In this document: positions 44,794-53,206 of the stretch, piece by piece
How positions within the stretch are numbered: position 1 is the stretch's first letter
Layout of the letters: each line of letters begins with the position of its first letter
Translations under genes and position numbers: made by a program
Notes under the pieces: model-generated
The model's database searches: none
The model's input: only the letters and a program-made list of their open reading frames with translations
Told to the model about the DNA's origin: nothing
NCBI GenBank assembly: GCA_021324165.1
Contig: JAJPJR010000030.1
Coordinates: forward strand, 1 to 64,000
DNA: 64,000 bases
Reading direction: 5' to 3'
Source: Armatimonadota bacterium
Lineage (GTDB): Bacteria; Armatimonadota; Fimbriimonadia; Fimbriimonadales; ATM1

Positions 44794-46211
44794 CCTGAGC
44801 GCGCCAAAGTGCCCATCGGATCCCAAGGGTGCAGTTTCACCGGGGCGGTTTTCAAAACGGCAAGGATCTTTTGTGAGACATACTTTTTCTGCACAACCAC
44901 TTCGTACATATATTCGTCGAACCACCTGTCGGTCATAATCAAAAACCCTTTATCCCCGATTTTTTCGCCCCAGCTGTTTTCCACCCTCCATTTCCTCGGC
45001 TTGCCCGATGCGTCCAAATCTACTCCCGAAAACACCATGGCGTGGGTCATGCAGCTTTGTCCATAATCCAACCGCTGCGCCTTGTCGAGTTCGGGCTTGG
45101 TTCCGTAAACAAGTTCGTAATCGTAAACATTCATATCCAAAATGCCCAGGTCTCGATCCAGCATTTTGCCCACATCGCAGCCAAACCAGACCGATTCTCC
45201 GGCAACGATCTGCTTCACGGCAGCGGCTTTCATCACATCCATCTCAACGTTCAGATATCGTATTGGATGTCCGCCGACCATGTTGCCCAAAAACTCCACC
45301 GTATACAGCGTGTTGTATCTCTTTGTCTTTTGAGGGCAGTTGATCAGACAAACGTAATCGTCGAGATCAATTCCCACATGGTTTTTGTAAAACTGCTTCG
45401 GTGTTACGTTTCCATCACGGTGAAATTTCTGTTTTTTGTCGCGCCACTGCCATTCGAAATGAGTCGGAGGCTCTCCCAAATGAATGCACAGCATGCGATA
45501 AATCACCGACATGAACTCATCCTTCATCTGTTCGAGTTCGGCGGGCGTGGACGATCGGCTCGCATCGCGCAGTTTGCATGCGAATTCGCGGAGTTTGGCA
45601 GTAATGATGCCGTTCATCAATGCAGTGTTGCTGCTGCTGTCGGTTTCGGGCATCACCGATTTTGGAACCACACCGTATTTGTTGATGAGATTTACGAACA
45701 TATCCCACTGCCCGCCATCCTGAATCGGACTGGTCAAAAGCCAATCGAGCAATCGGCTGCCAACGGGTTCATCCAGCGTGCAAAGAATGTTGTGCAGAAA
45801 ATAGTTCGCCTTTTCCAGCTTGTCCCAAAACATCAGATACGACTGCGAAAGTTCGAACTTCTCGTCCAGGTTCATGCTCTTGATCGCAGCCACGCGCATC
45901 ACATTGAGGCCTGCAAACAGCCAGCACCTTCCGCTCATGTTTTGGCTTGTTGCGGCCCCAACATTCAGATGATGCGAAAACGTGTGGCGCGCACCGGCGA
46001 CCACCGGCCGCGATTTTGCCACCGAATGAACCGAACTGTTGGCAACCGCATTGCGCGCAAGCAAAAACCTCGGTTCCTGCTGCATCTCGCGATGATAGCG
46101 GGCGATATCTTCGTGGGTAAGACCGAGCGCACGCGCCACCGGCTTGCGCTTTCGGGCTCCGTTTTTGCCCGCATGAATTGCTGAGGGTTTTTGTCGCGAC
46201 TTTATGCTCAT
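44790..46211 (-). CDS. pepC: Aminopeptidase C / bleomycin hydrolase (C1B peptidase)
   Basis: A 473-residue papain-fold peptidase of the homohexameric bleomycin hydrolase type. The oxyanion Q90 and nucleophile C96 lie in TSQNMSGRCWLFAGLN, His in MTHAMVFSGVD, Asn in RVENSWGE. It has a basic N-terminal extension of about 25 residues (HAGKNGARKRKP) beyond most relatives. It is cytosolic and trims peptides from the N-terminus. The start has TAGAAT 12 nt upstream. The stop overlaps trpE (ATGA), an unusual partner. Confidence 0.93.
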   Translation of the reverse strand: MSIKSRQKPSAIHAGKNGARKRKPVARALGLTHEDIARYHREMQQEPRFLLARNAVANSSVHSVAKSRPVVAGARHTFSHHLNVGAATSQNMSGRCWLFAGLNVMRVAAIKSMNLDEKFELSQSYLMFWDKLEKANYFLHNILCTLDEPVGSRLLDWLLTSPIQDGGQWDMFVNLINKYGVVPKSVMPETDSSSNTALMNGIITAKLREFACKLRDASRSSTPAELEQMKDEFMSVIYRMLCIHLGEPPTHFEWQWRDKKQKFHRDGNVTPKQFYKNHVGIDLDDYVCLINCPQKTKRYNTLYTVEFLGNMVGGHPIRYLNVEMDVMKAAAVKQIVAGESVWFGCDVGKMLDRDLGILDMNVYDYELVYGTKPELDKAQRLDYGQSCMTHAMVFSGVDLDASGKPRKWRVENSWGEKIGDKGFLIMTDRWFDEYMYEVVVQKKYVSQKILAVLKTAPVKLHPWDPMGTLARSG

Positions 46212-46223
46212 AAACTGCCTGAC

Positions 46224-46229
46224 ATTCTA
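46224..46229 (-). promoter_or_regulatory. Putative -10 (TAGAAT) for pepC-trpEG
   Basis: TAGAAT ends 12 nt before ATG 46211, implying a leader of about 5 nt. It overlaps the stop region of the upstream aldolase/dehydrogenase gene. Confidence 0.4.
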
Positions 46230-48233
46230 CCGAAGATACGCGCTTGATACTCCCGCATCCACGGTCAGCGCCGCTCCAGTGGTTTTTGAAGAGCGGTCCG
46301 AGGCAAAGAAAAGCACCGCTTCGGCGATGTCCTTTGGATAAACGTTGCGCTTGAGCGTCGTGCGCTTGCGATAGAACTCTTCCAACTCTTCGGGTTGAAT
46401 TCCGTACGCTTCGGCGCGCTGTTTTCGCCACGCGCTCCCCCAAATCGAAGAGCCTTGCAGCACTGCATCAGGCATCACGCAGTTCACGCGAATTCCGTGT
46501 GCGCCTCCCTCTTCTGCAAGGCACCTTGCAAGATGCTGCTCTGCGGCTTTGGCCGCCGAATAGGCGCCGGCGTTTTTGCCCGCCGCAACGGCGTTTTTGC
46601 TGGTAACGAACACCAGCGACCCGCCGATGTTCTGCCGCTTCCAGATGCGAAACGCTTCGCGCGATGCAAGAAAATAACCCCGCCCCAAAACCGCAAAGTT
46701 CCGTTCCCATTCCGCAAGTTCGGTGTCTTCGATCGCTGCCGAACTCGCGATCCCTGCGCTGCAAACCAGAATGTCGAGCCCTCCCCATCGGTTGACGCAC
46801 GCTTTGAAAACATCAACCACTTCGGTTTCGTTCGTCACATCGGCCTTCACCGCAAATGCGCGCGTGCCGATTTCATCCGCAGCGCGCTGCGCGTTTTCCA
46901 AAACGATGTCGGCAATGCACACGTGCGCGCCTTCCTCGGCCAATCTTTTGGCACTCGCCAAACCGATCCCGCTGCCGCCTCCGGTTACGACGGCAATGCG
47001 CCCTGCCAGCTCTTTTTCGGGCGGCCTTTGGCTGAGTTTGTAAAGTTCCAGCGGCCAGTATTCGATTCCAAACGCTTCGGCGGGAGTCAGGCTCTCGTAG
47101 CCGCCCAAAACTTCGGCTCCTTCGATCACCTCGACCGCGCGATGATACAGCTGGCGCGGAACGTCGGCAAGCCTTTCGTCGCGGCCCGCCGCAGCCAGAC
47201 CGAATCCCGGAATCAAGCAGCAGCGGGGCGCCGAATCGAACATCTTATCGCCTTCCGCGCGGTGCGCTTCGAAATACGATTCATACGCTGCCCGATATTC
47301 GTCTACGGCGTTGCGGATGGCTTCGTCATTTTCGGTTGATTCCAAATACAACGGATTGCGTTTCACGTGCACAAGATGGTCGGGGCATGCCGCACCGATC
47401 TGCGAAAGCGTTTTGGCGCTCGGAGTGTTTGCCATGCTGACAATCCGTTCAGATTGGTCAACTGCCAAAACGTGATGACGATTTTTTGAGATCGCGCCGC
47501 GCAGCACAGGAAGCCACACATAACTGTTTTTGTTCACCGGATTCGATGCGCCTGTCCAAACGCGTTTGTCTGCTTCTTTAATTGCGGCTTCGGCTTCCGA
47601 AATAATCCGAATGGTGTTGTCATACGACTCTTTTGCGCTCGTGCCCCAAGTGACTAAGCCGTGTTTTCCCATCACCACGCACTCCGCGCGGGGGTTTTGC
47701 GCAACCGCTTCGGCGATTCGCTTTGAAAGCAAAAATCCGGGCCGGATGTAATCAACCCAAGACATTCTTTCGCCAAACACCTCATTTGCGGCATCTCTTC
47801 CGCGGCGGGTGCAAGCCAACGCGATCACCGCGTCGGGATGGGTGTGATCCACTTCGGGAAACGGCAGAAAGGCGTGGAGCAGAGTTTCGATGGACTGCCG
47901 GGGCCTGCCGGGTTCGAAACTGCATCTTGCAAGGTACGCGACCATCTGCTCGTCGGTCATCTCGTCTCTGCGCATCAGCGGAAGGATTTCATCCAGCCTC
48001 AGCCCGGCAAAATCGGCGCCGGTGCAATCGGCCATGTCCGAACCGCTGCCCTTCACCCAAAGAACCGTGACTTGGCGGTTCAGGTGATCGTGTTCGCGCA
48101 GTTTGCTGCTGGTGTTGCCCCCAAAAACGTTGATCACACTCCGGTCGGAAGCAAGCAGGCGCGAACGGTATGCTAACAGTTCGAGACCCGAAATTGCATT
48201 TGCCTGTTGATCGTTCCACTGGTTTTTTGGCAC
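46227..48233 (-). CDS. Bifunctional aldolase/short-chain dehydrogenase (RhaD/YuxG type)
   Basis: A 668-residue fusion. The N-terminal class II aldolase domain has GGNTSSK, VKGSGSD and the Zn motif VDHTHPDAV, later MGKHGLVTWG. The C-terminal SDR domain from about 415 has VTGGGSGIGLAS, CSAGIASS and YSAAKAAEQ (Y-x-x-x-K). Such fusions cleave rhamnulose-1-phosphate and oxidise lactaldehyde, or act on related sugars. The GTG at 48233 matches the usual N-terminus (PKNQWND); it lacks a ribosome site. Its start is only 5 bp from the divergent lipoprotein start. Confidence 0.9.
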   Translation of the reverse strand: MPKNQWNDQQANAISGLELLAYRSRLLASDRSVINVFGGNTSSKLREHDHLNRQVTVLWVKGSGSDMADCTGADFAGLRLDEILPLMRRDEMTDEQMVAYLARCSFEPGRPRQSIETLLHAFLPFPEVDHTHPDAVIALACTRRGRDAANEVFGERMSWVDYIRPGFLLSKRIAEAVAQNPRAECVVMGKHGLVTWGTSAKESYDNTIRIISEAEAAIKEADKRVWTGASNPVNKNSYVWLPVLRGAISKNRHHVLAVDQSERIVSMANTPSAKTLSQIGAACPDHLVHVKRNPLYLESTENDEAIRNAVDEYRAAYESYFEAHRAEGDKMFDSAPRCCLIPGFGLAAAGRDERLADVPRQLYHRAVEVIEGAEVLGGYESLTPAEAFGIEYWPLELYKLSQRPPEKELAGRIAVVTGGGSGIGLASAKRLAEEGAHVCIADIVLENAQRAADEIGTRAFAVKADVTNETEVVDVFKACVNRWGGLDILVCSAGIASSAAIEDTELAEWERNFAVLGRGYFLASREAFRIWKRQNIGGSLVFVTSKNAVAAGKNAGAYSAAKAAEQHLARCLAEEGGAHGIRVNCVMPDAVLQGSSIWGSAWRKQRAEAYGIQPEELEEFYRKRTTLKRNVYPKDIAEAVLFFASDRSSKTTGAALTVDAGVSSAYLR

Positions 48234-48238
48234 GAGCG

Positions 48239-48607
48239 ATGTTGTACCGGATATCGCTGATTGCGGCGGCGGTTTGGATCGCCGGATGCGCGAAGACCAC
48301 ACCGAAGACCGTGGACCTGACCGGACGCTGGGTGAGCATCGAGCGGCAGGACACGCTGTTCATGATCGAATTCGATCGCGATCATCGTTTCGTTCGAAGG
48401 TTTGCCAACCCGCACGGATCGTATCTGACTGTCGGAGAGTACGAAGCCACGGAGAAATCCGTCCGGCTGTTCAACGTGAGCGAAGGCACCACCGCATCAA
48501 GAGAGCCCGTTTCCGGCCGGTTCCTGATTCCGTATTCGCTTAGGGGAGATCAGCTTGTTCTGTATCCGGGAACGTCTCGGCAGCAGGTGCTGATCAGGGC
48601 GCGATAG
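48239..48607 (+). CDS. Small lipoprotein
   Basis: A 122-residue protein with a lipoprotein signal (MLYRISLIAAAVWIAGCAKT; lipobox I-A-G-C, Cys17). The mature part has DLTGRWVSIERQ, a lipocalin-like strand start, and further beta strands of about 90 residues. I recognise no specific family. It would be anchored in a membrane facing the periplasm or outside. The ATG at 48239 was chosen for the signal sequence. It ends 3 bp before the xerC stop on the other strand. Confidence 0.7.
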   Translation: MLYRISLIAAAVWIAGCAKTTPKTVDLTGRWVSIERQDTLFMIEFDRDHRFVRRFANPHGSYLTVGEYEATEKSVRLFNVSEGTTASREPVSGRFLIPYSLRGDQLVLYPGTSRQQVLIRAR

Positions 48608-48610
48608 GGC

Positions 48611-49480
48611 TCAGGTTCGCTTTCCTCCGCGGGGGTGGCTTTTGGCCACCACTTCGCGCAGACGCTCCACCGAAACATGCGTATAGATCTGCGTGGTTGC
48701 GAGGTTTTCGTGACCCAGCAGCTGCTGAACGGTCTTCAGGTCGGCCCCTCCGCTGAGCATGTGAGTGGCGAACGAGTGCCTTAGCGAGTGAGGAGTAACC
48801 GTGCTGCTGAGCCCTGCCAGAGCCCGCCTTCGAGCCACGACCCTTTGCAAGGTGCGGGTCGAGAGCCGTTCGCCTGAACTGTTCACAAACAGCGCGCGGG
48901 ATTCGGTTGTGGGGCGCTCGCGTGAAAGGTATTCGGCCACGGCCTCTGCCGCGGGCTCTCCGATCGCCACGAACCTTTGTTTGCTGCCTTTTCCCATCAC
49001 CTTCAATCGGCGTTCCTGCAGATCGAGGTCGCCGATATTGATTCCGATGAGCTCCGAAGCCCGGATGCCGGCTCCGTACAGGAGTTCGAGCATCGCCCGG
49101 TCGCGGAGCGGCGTGGTTCCGACCGCGGCTTCCACCAGGCTTGCCGCCTGTTCGGGAGTGAGGTCGTTGGGAAGGGGTTTTCGCCTGATCGGGGCTTCCA
49201 GAGGGTGCGTGGGGTCGTGCTCGATATGTCCTGCCTGTCTGAGGTACTTGCAAAACGACTTGACCGCCGAAAGTTTTCGGGCGCGGGTTACGGGGGTCAG
49301 GGATCGGCGTCTGAGCCAGTCGCGGATGGCGGTTGTGGTGAGGCTGTTGGCGCGGGGCCCTGAAAGCGATTTCAGAAGCTGGGTGAGGTCGCTTCGATAG
49401 GCGCGGACGGTGTGGCCCGACCTTCCGGGGGCCATCTGGCCTAAGAACTCATTCAGAAGGTCGGCAAGCGTTGGCTTCAC
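48611..49480 (-). CDS. xerC: Tyrosine recombinase XerC/XerD
   Basis: A 289-residue tyrosine recombinase. The N-terminal SAM-like core-binding domain covers 1-90. Catalytic residues are R140 (GAGIRASEL), K164, H231-x-x-R234 (PHSLRHSFATH), H257 (GHENL) and Y266 (TQIYTHV). It resembles chromosome-dimer resolution enzymes more than phage integrases; no attachment site or mobile genes are nearby. XerC versus XerD cannot be decided from the sequence. The start GTG 49480 is divergent from secDF. Confidence 0.9.
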   Translation of the reverse strand: MKPTLADLLNEFLGQMAPGRSGHTVRAYRSDLTQLLKSLSGPRANSLTTTAIRDWLRRRSLTPVTRARKLSAVKSFCKYLRQAGHIEHDPTHPLEAPIRRKPLPNDLTPEQAASLVEAAVGTTPLRDRAMLELLYGAGIRASELIGINIGDLDLQERRLKVMGKGSKQRFVAIGEPAAEAVAEYLSRERPTTESRALFVNSSGERLSTRTLQRVVARRRALAGLSSTVTPHSLRHSFATHMLSGGADLKTVQQLLGHENLATTQIYTHVSVERLREVVAKSHPRGGKRT

Positions 49481-49526
49481 ACCGAGATTTTGACGGATGC
49501 CGAAGGTGAGGCGGGGGCTCGGAGTG

Positions 49527-49532
49527 TATAAT
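49527..49532 (+). promoter_or_regulatory. Putative -10 (TATAAT) for secDF
   Basis: A perfect TATAAT lies 51 nt before the secDF ATG in the intergenic region with xerC. A -35 at 17 bp is poor. The predicted start falls at the base of the hairpin at 49538-49558. Confidence 0.5.
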
Positions 49533-49537
49533 CCGCC

Positions 49538-49558
49538 CGTTCCGAGCCGTTCGGAACG
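49538..49558 (+). promoter_or_regulatory. Stem-loop at the 5' end of the secDF leader
   Basis: CGTTCCGA and TCGGAACG form a perfect 8-bp stem around a 5-nt loop (GCCGT). It begins about 5 nt after the TATAAT, so it would be the extreme 5' end of the transcript. It could be an operator or a stabilising leader hairpin; no U-tract follows, so it is not a terminator. Confidence 0.5.
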
Positions 49559-49582
49559 AGTGATCCTTCACTTCCCGCTCCG

Positions 49583-52216
49583 ATGAGCGTTTTTGGTGGG
49601 CCGAATTTGCGAAACAGAGGTCTTTGGTTTTTAGTACTCATTCTCGCGCTGGTGGCGATCTCGCTTGCGATCGCAACGCCGATTTTCAGCCGGGTGCCGG
49701 GCTTGAAGGAGCTCCAGAAGAAGCCGAAATACGGCTTGGATGTCGCAGGAGGCATCCGGTTTACGTTCAAGGCGAATCTCGACCAGCTCACTCCGCAGGA
49801 GCGTGCCGATTGGCCCACAAAATACGTGCCCCAAACGTTGAAAACGCTTGAGGACAGGGCGGCTCGGAACCTGGGCGTGGTGGAAGCAAACGTTTACTTG
49901 AAAGGCGACGACCGGTTCGTGGTGGAACTTCCGGGGTTCACGAACGTTGACGAGGCTCGCCGCGTGATGAGCCGAACCGCCCGATTGGAGTTTTGGTGGG
50001 CCCGCAACGTGGGCAACCCTTATAACGAAGCGAAGCCATATGTCGAGAGCGAAGACCCTTCTCGGCCCGAGGGATATCGGTCGGTGTTTCGCAAAGCGAT
50101 AGCCGCTCCGGATGAACCCCCGATCGAGCCGGGAAGCGACGAGTGGAAGCGGATGGTTTCGGGATGGAGACTCTTGACCACGGGCGATACACTGCAATCT
50201 GCTGAAGTGGCTTCGCTGGGGACGGGAAACGCCAACATCGTGATTCAGTTCAACCCAGAGGGCACGCGCGTGATTCACCGGTGGGCGATCAGCGAGGCAG
50301 TTCTGAACAAGAAGCAGAACTTGGCGATCATGCTGGAAGGCCGCGTGATTAGTTTTGCTTATGTAAAAGACGGAAACACGTTTCAAGACGGCGGCTCGAC
50401 GATCGAAGGGCATTTCAGCTTGTCGGAAGCGCAGACGATCGTGGACCTGCTGAGATCTGGCGCTTTGAAGACCGACTTGGTTGAAGAAGATGTCAAGACG
50501 CTTGAACCGAGCGTTGGGCAGACGGCTCTGCACCAGATTCTGATCGCAGGCTTCTCTTCATTTGCGATTGTGTCGCTGTTTTTGATCGTTTACTATCTGT
50601 TCCCCGGTTTGCTTGCGTTTTTGGCGCTGTGTTGTTACACGCTGTTTTGTTATTCGATTTTCAACTGGATCGGCGTAACGTTTTCGCTTGCGGCGATTGC
50701 CGGTTTTATTCTTTCGATCGGCATGGCCGTGGATGCGAACATTTTGATCTTCGAACGGATGAAAGAGGAGCTGCGCCACGGCCGGTCGCTGCTTACCTCG
50801 ATTGACCTGGGGTTCAAGCGCGCGTTCCCAGCGATTTTGGATTCGAACGTGTGCACGATCATCACCTGTGTGGTGCTTGCGAACGTAGGCACCGGGCCGG
50901 TAAAAGGTTTTGCGGTTACGCTGATGACCGGCGTGCTGATCAGCCTTTTTACTGCGATCACGATCACCCGTTCGCTTTTGAAACTTACGCAGGGCTGGGG
51001 GATCGCTCAAAACCCGATGATGTTCGGCGCGGGCCGCGGCTGGTTCGGCGAACGGCTGGAAGCCGAGGCGAACGATCGTCCGCTGCAGATCATGAAGAAC
51101 ATGAAGATCTACTTCGCGCTGTCGCTGGCGTTGATCGTTCCCGGAGTGATCTTTATGGGGTTGGGCGGACTGAAATACAACGTTGAGTTCTTGGGCGGCG
51201 TCGAGGCGTTGGTTGCGCTGCCTCCCGGCGCTCCAACTTCCTCGAAAGCGTTGAACGATATGCTCGAGGCTAAAGGGCTGCACAGCCCTAACACCAAAAT
51301 CACTGCCGGGCCGAACGGATACGAAGCATCAATCACGCTCCCGCTCAAGCCGATCAACCCCGATTTGGCTGCGTTGGTGGATTCGTCCAACACCGAAGAC
51401 AAACTTAAGGCGCAAGTGATGATCGCATCGGCAGTCGGGGCGGATTCTTCGATTGTTGAAAAGCAGATCGGCACCGGAGCGGCGTCGCGCACGGTCAAAA
51501 GCATTCTTGGATTTGAACACGCAAGCGAAACGGTTCGCAAAGAGACTTGGCTGGGCGCGATTTGGGGCGTGATCTTTTCATCGGTGCTGATCGTTTTGTG
51601 GCTCACGATTCGGTTTGCGATGAGCGGCTGGATTGCGGGCCTAAGGTTCGGATTCAGTGCGATTGTCGCTCTGCTGCACGACGTGTTGGTTGTGCTTGGC
51701 CTTGCCGCGATCATGGGCTATTTTGTGAATTGGGAGATCAGCCAGCTGACGATTACCGCCATGCTCACCGTGATCGGCTTTTCGGTGCACGACACCATTG
51801 TGATTTTTGATAGGATTCGTGAAAACCTGCGCAGACCTTTAACGGGAGAGGATTTCGACCATTTGGTGGACCGTTCCATCACCCAAAGTTTCGCGCGCTC
51901 GATCAACACAAGCGCCACGGTCATCGTAACGCTCGCGATTCTGGTTGCATTCAGCGCCACGCCCGATCTTCGGCACTTCACCTTGGCGATGCTGGTAGGA
52001 ATCGTGTCGGGAACCTACTCGTCCATTTTCAACGCGTCGCCGATTTTGGCTCTTCTGGAACGGCGGGTTTTGAAACGCAAAGGCCCTTCCGCAACTCTTC
52101 TGCACACGCAAAAAGCGCACGAGCCCGAGCCTGATGTCATTCTGCGCCGCAAAGGAGGCGATGACGGAGAGGCCCCGGTGGACGAGCGGTTTGGTCAAAC
52201 CAAACGAAAACGATAA
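49583..52216 (+). CDS. secDF: Fused protein-export membrane protein SecDF
   Basis: An 877-residue fusion. The SecD half has TM1 (about 14-34), a large periplasmic domain containing YGLDVAGGIRFTF and the head region (130-300), then five TMs with SIGMAVDANILIFERMKEEL. The SecF half (from about 505) has YNVEFLGGVE and TVIGFSVHDTIVIFDRIRENLR. Twelve TMs in total. It uses the proton gradient to complete Sec-dependent export. The ATG lacks a Shine-Dalgarno sequence but has a structured leader. YajC is not adjacent. It is followed at 12 bp by a small protein gene. Confidence 0.95.
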   Translation: MSVFGGPNLRNRGLWFLVLILALVAISLAIATPIFSRVPGLKELQKKPKYGLDVAGGIRFTFKANLDQLTPQERADWPTKYVPQTLKTLEDRAARNLGVVEANVYLKGDDRFVVELPGFTNVDEARRVMSRTARLEFWWARNVGNPYNEAKPYVESEDPSRPEGYRSVFRKAIAAPDEPPIEPGSDEWKRMVSGWRLLTTGDTLQSAEVASLGTGNANIVIQFNPEGTRVIHRWAISEAVLNKKQNLAIMLEGRVISFAYVKDGNTFQDGGSTIEGHFSLSEAQTIVDLLRSGALKTDLVEEDVKTLEPSVGQTALHQILIAGFSSFAIVSLFLIVYYLFPGLLAFLALCCYTLFCYSIFNWIGVTFSLAAIAGFILSIGMAVDANILIFERMKEELRHGRSLLTSIDLGFKRAFPAILDSNVCTIITCVVLANVGTGPVKGFAVTLMTGVLISLFTAITITRSLLKLTQGWGIAQNPMMFGAGRGWFGERLEAEANDRPLQIMKNMKIYFALSLALIVPGVIFMGLGGLKYNVEFLGGVEALVALPPGAPTSSKALNDMLEAKGLHSPNTKITAGPNGYEASITLPLKPINPDLAALVDSSNTEDKLKAQVMIASAVGADSSIVEKQIGTGAASRTVKSILGFEHASETVRKETWLGAIWGVIFSSVLIVLWLTIRFAMSGWIAGLRFGFSAIVALLHDVLVVLGLAAIMGYFVNWEISQLTITAMLTVIGFSVHDTIVIFDRIRENLRRPLTGEDFDHLVDRSITQSFARSINTSATVIVTLAILVAFSATPDLRHFTLAMLVGIVSGTYSSIFNASPILALLERRVLKRKGPSATLLHTQKAHEPEPDVILRRKGGDDGEAPVDERFGQTKRKR

Positions 52217-52228
52217 GGAGCAGCCGTT

Positions 52229-52471
52229 ATGCCCCGCCCCGAAGATTTCGCCACATTGAGACTCGTTCGAAAAGAGCTCGCGCGCAAACCGATTGACACC
52301 TCGCTGATGCAGATTTATGTGATGCACGGGATCGTGTACTTTCGAGGACAGGTCAAGGCGACACGCGGGCATCAGATTGACCTGAAAACCGAGATGGAAA
52401 AAATCGGCACCATTTTGCGAACCAAGCAGGAGATTCGCGACGTGGTGATTGACGTGATCTATCGCACTTAG
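52229..52471 (+). CDS. Small BON-like domain protein
   Basis: An 80-residue soluble protein with the strand-helix-strand layout of a BON domain (MQIYVMHGIVYFRGQVKA, then EMEKIGTILRTKQEIRDVVIDVIY), where the central V-x-F-x-G-x-V is the key feature. No signal peptide is present, unlike many exported BON proteins. AAGGAG precedes the ATG, and it follows secDF by 12 bp, so it is likely in that operon. Function unknown. Confidence 0.55.
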   Translation: MPRPEDFATLRLVRKELARKPIDTSLMQIYVMHGIVYFRGQVKATRGHQIDLKTEMEKIGTILRTKQEIRDVVIDVIYRT

Positions 52472-52475
52472 CCGT

Positions 52476-53030
52476 TTACGGTTTCCATTTGATGCTGCAG
52501 CCCATGCTCGGCTGTTGATTTTCGTCGGGCTTTTCTCCTGCAAGCAGCGCGTCCAGGGCTCGGCGAACGTCTTTGCCCGTTACCGGAACGCCGTTGGTGG
52601 GACGGCTTTCATCGAGTTGGCCCCGATACGCCAGTTTGCGCTGCGCATCATAAATGAACGTGTCGGGCGTGCAGGCGGCCTTGTACGCCTTAGCAACTTG
52701 CTGGCTCTCATCGAACAGATACGGGAACTTCCATCCCCAATCGCGCGCTTTCTGCCGCATGTTTTCGGGTGAATCTTCTGGGTACGCATCCACATCGTTC
52801 GGGTTGATCGCAACGATTGCGACTCCTTTGGCATGGTAGTCATCGTACAGTTTTCGAAGCTCGTCTTTGACATGCACCACGAACGGGCAGTGGTTGCACA
52901 CAAACGTCACAAGCAGCACGGGCGAGGAGGCGAAGTCGGAGAGGCTCACCATGCTGCCATCAATATTGGGCAGGTTGAAGTCGGGCGCGGGAACCCCGAG
53001 CGGCACCATGTTCGAACTTGCAGGAGGCAT
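52476..53030 (-). CDS. AhpC/TSA-type thioredoxin-fold protein
   Basis: A 184-residue redoxin. The active site is CNHCP (FVCNHCPFVVHVKDEL) near 44-49, a C-x-x-C redox pair. GVPAPDFNLPNIDG opens the domain, and TPDTFIYDAQRKL with the cis-Pro (CTPDTF) closes it. This is the cytosolic TlpA/redoxin-like group with CxxCP found widely in bacteria; it likely reduces disulfides or peroxides. The ATG at 53030 has TAAGAT 6 nt upstream. No signal peptide is seen. Confidence 0.9.
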   Translation of the reverse strand: MPPASSNMVPLGVPAPDFNLPNIDGSMVSLSDFASSPVLLVTFVCNHCPFVVHVKDELRKLYDDYHAKGVAIVAINPNDVDAYPEDSPENMRQKARDWGWKFPYLFDESQQVAKAYKAACTPDTFIYDAQRKLAYRGQLDESRPTNGVPVTGKDVRRALDALLAGEKPDENQQPSMGCSIKWKP

Positions 53031-53036
53031 GATTTG

Positions 53037-53042
53037 ATCTTA
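53037..53042 (-). promoter_or_regulatory. Putative leaderless -10 (TAAGAT) for the redoxin gene
   Basis: TAAGAT ends 6 nt before ATG 53030. A second candidate, TAGGAT, lies 5 nt further upstream. Confidence 0.45.
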
Positions 53043-53089
53043 TCCTAAAGCGAAAACGCAAAACCTGGTAACTAATAGACTGAGTTTTC

Positions 53090-53206
53090 AGGCCGACAGC
53101 ATATTCTTGCGAAGGCGAGATCATTCAGAAGCGGCTGCACAATCCGAACCTCGACCAGGTGTTTCCTACTTATTCGCCGGTGTTCCGCGGACTGTTTCCC
53201 GATTGA
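53090..53206 (+). pseudogene. Possible 3' remnant of a decayed gene
   Basis: In the 176-bp gap between the redoxin and M28 genes one plus-strand frame reads 38 codons from a TGA to the TGA at 53204, with protein-like composition (for example EGEIIQKRLHNPNLDQVF then PTYSPVFRGLFPD). It has no ATG at its start and no ribosome site. It may be the end of a deleted gene; chance is not excluded. Confidence 0.25.

Noticed and set aside
44794-44930. Trp attenuator upstream of trpE
   Set aside because: The region is coding sequence of pepC overlapping trpE, with no leader peptide or paired hairpins.
45042-46184. 380-codon antisense frame over pepC
   Set aside because: Composition and absence of motifs fit the shadow of a clear peptidase gene.
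41183-53081. Repeated 10-mer ctaatagact upstream of clpB (41183-41192) and of the redoxin gene (53072-53081)
   Set aside because: Only two copies, and the second lacks the palindrome; likely chance.
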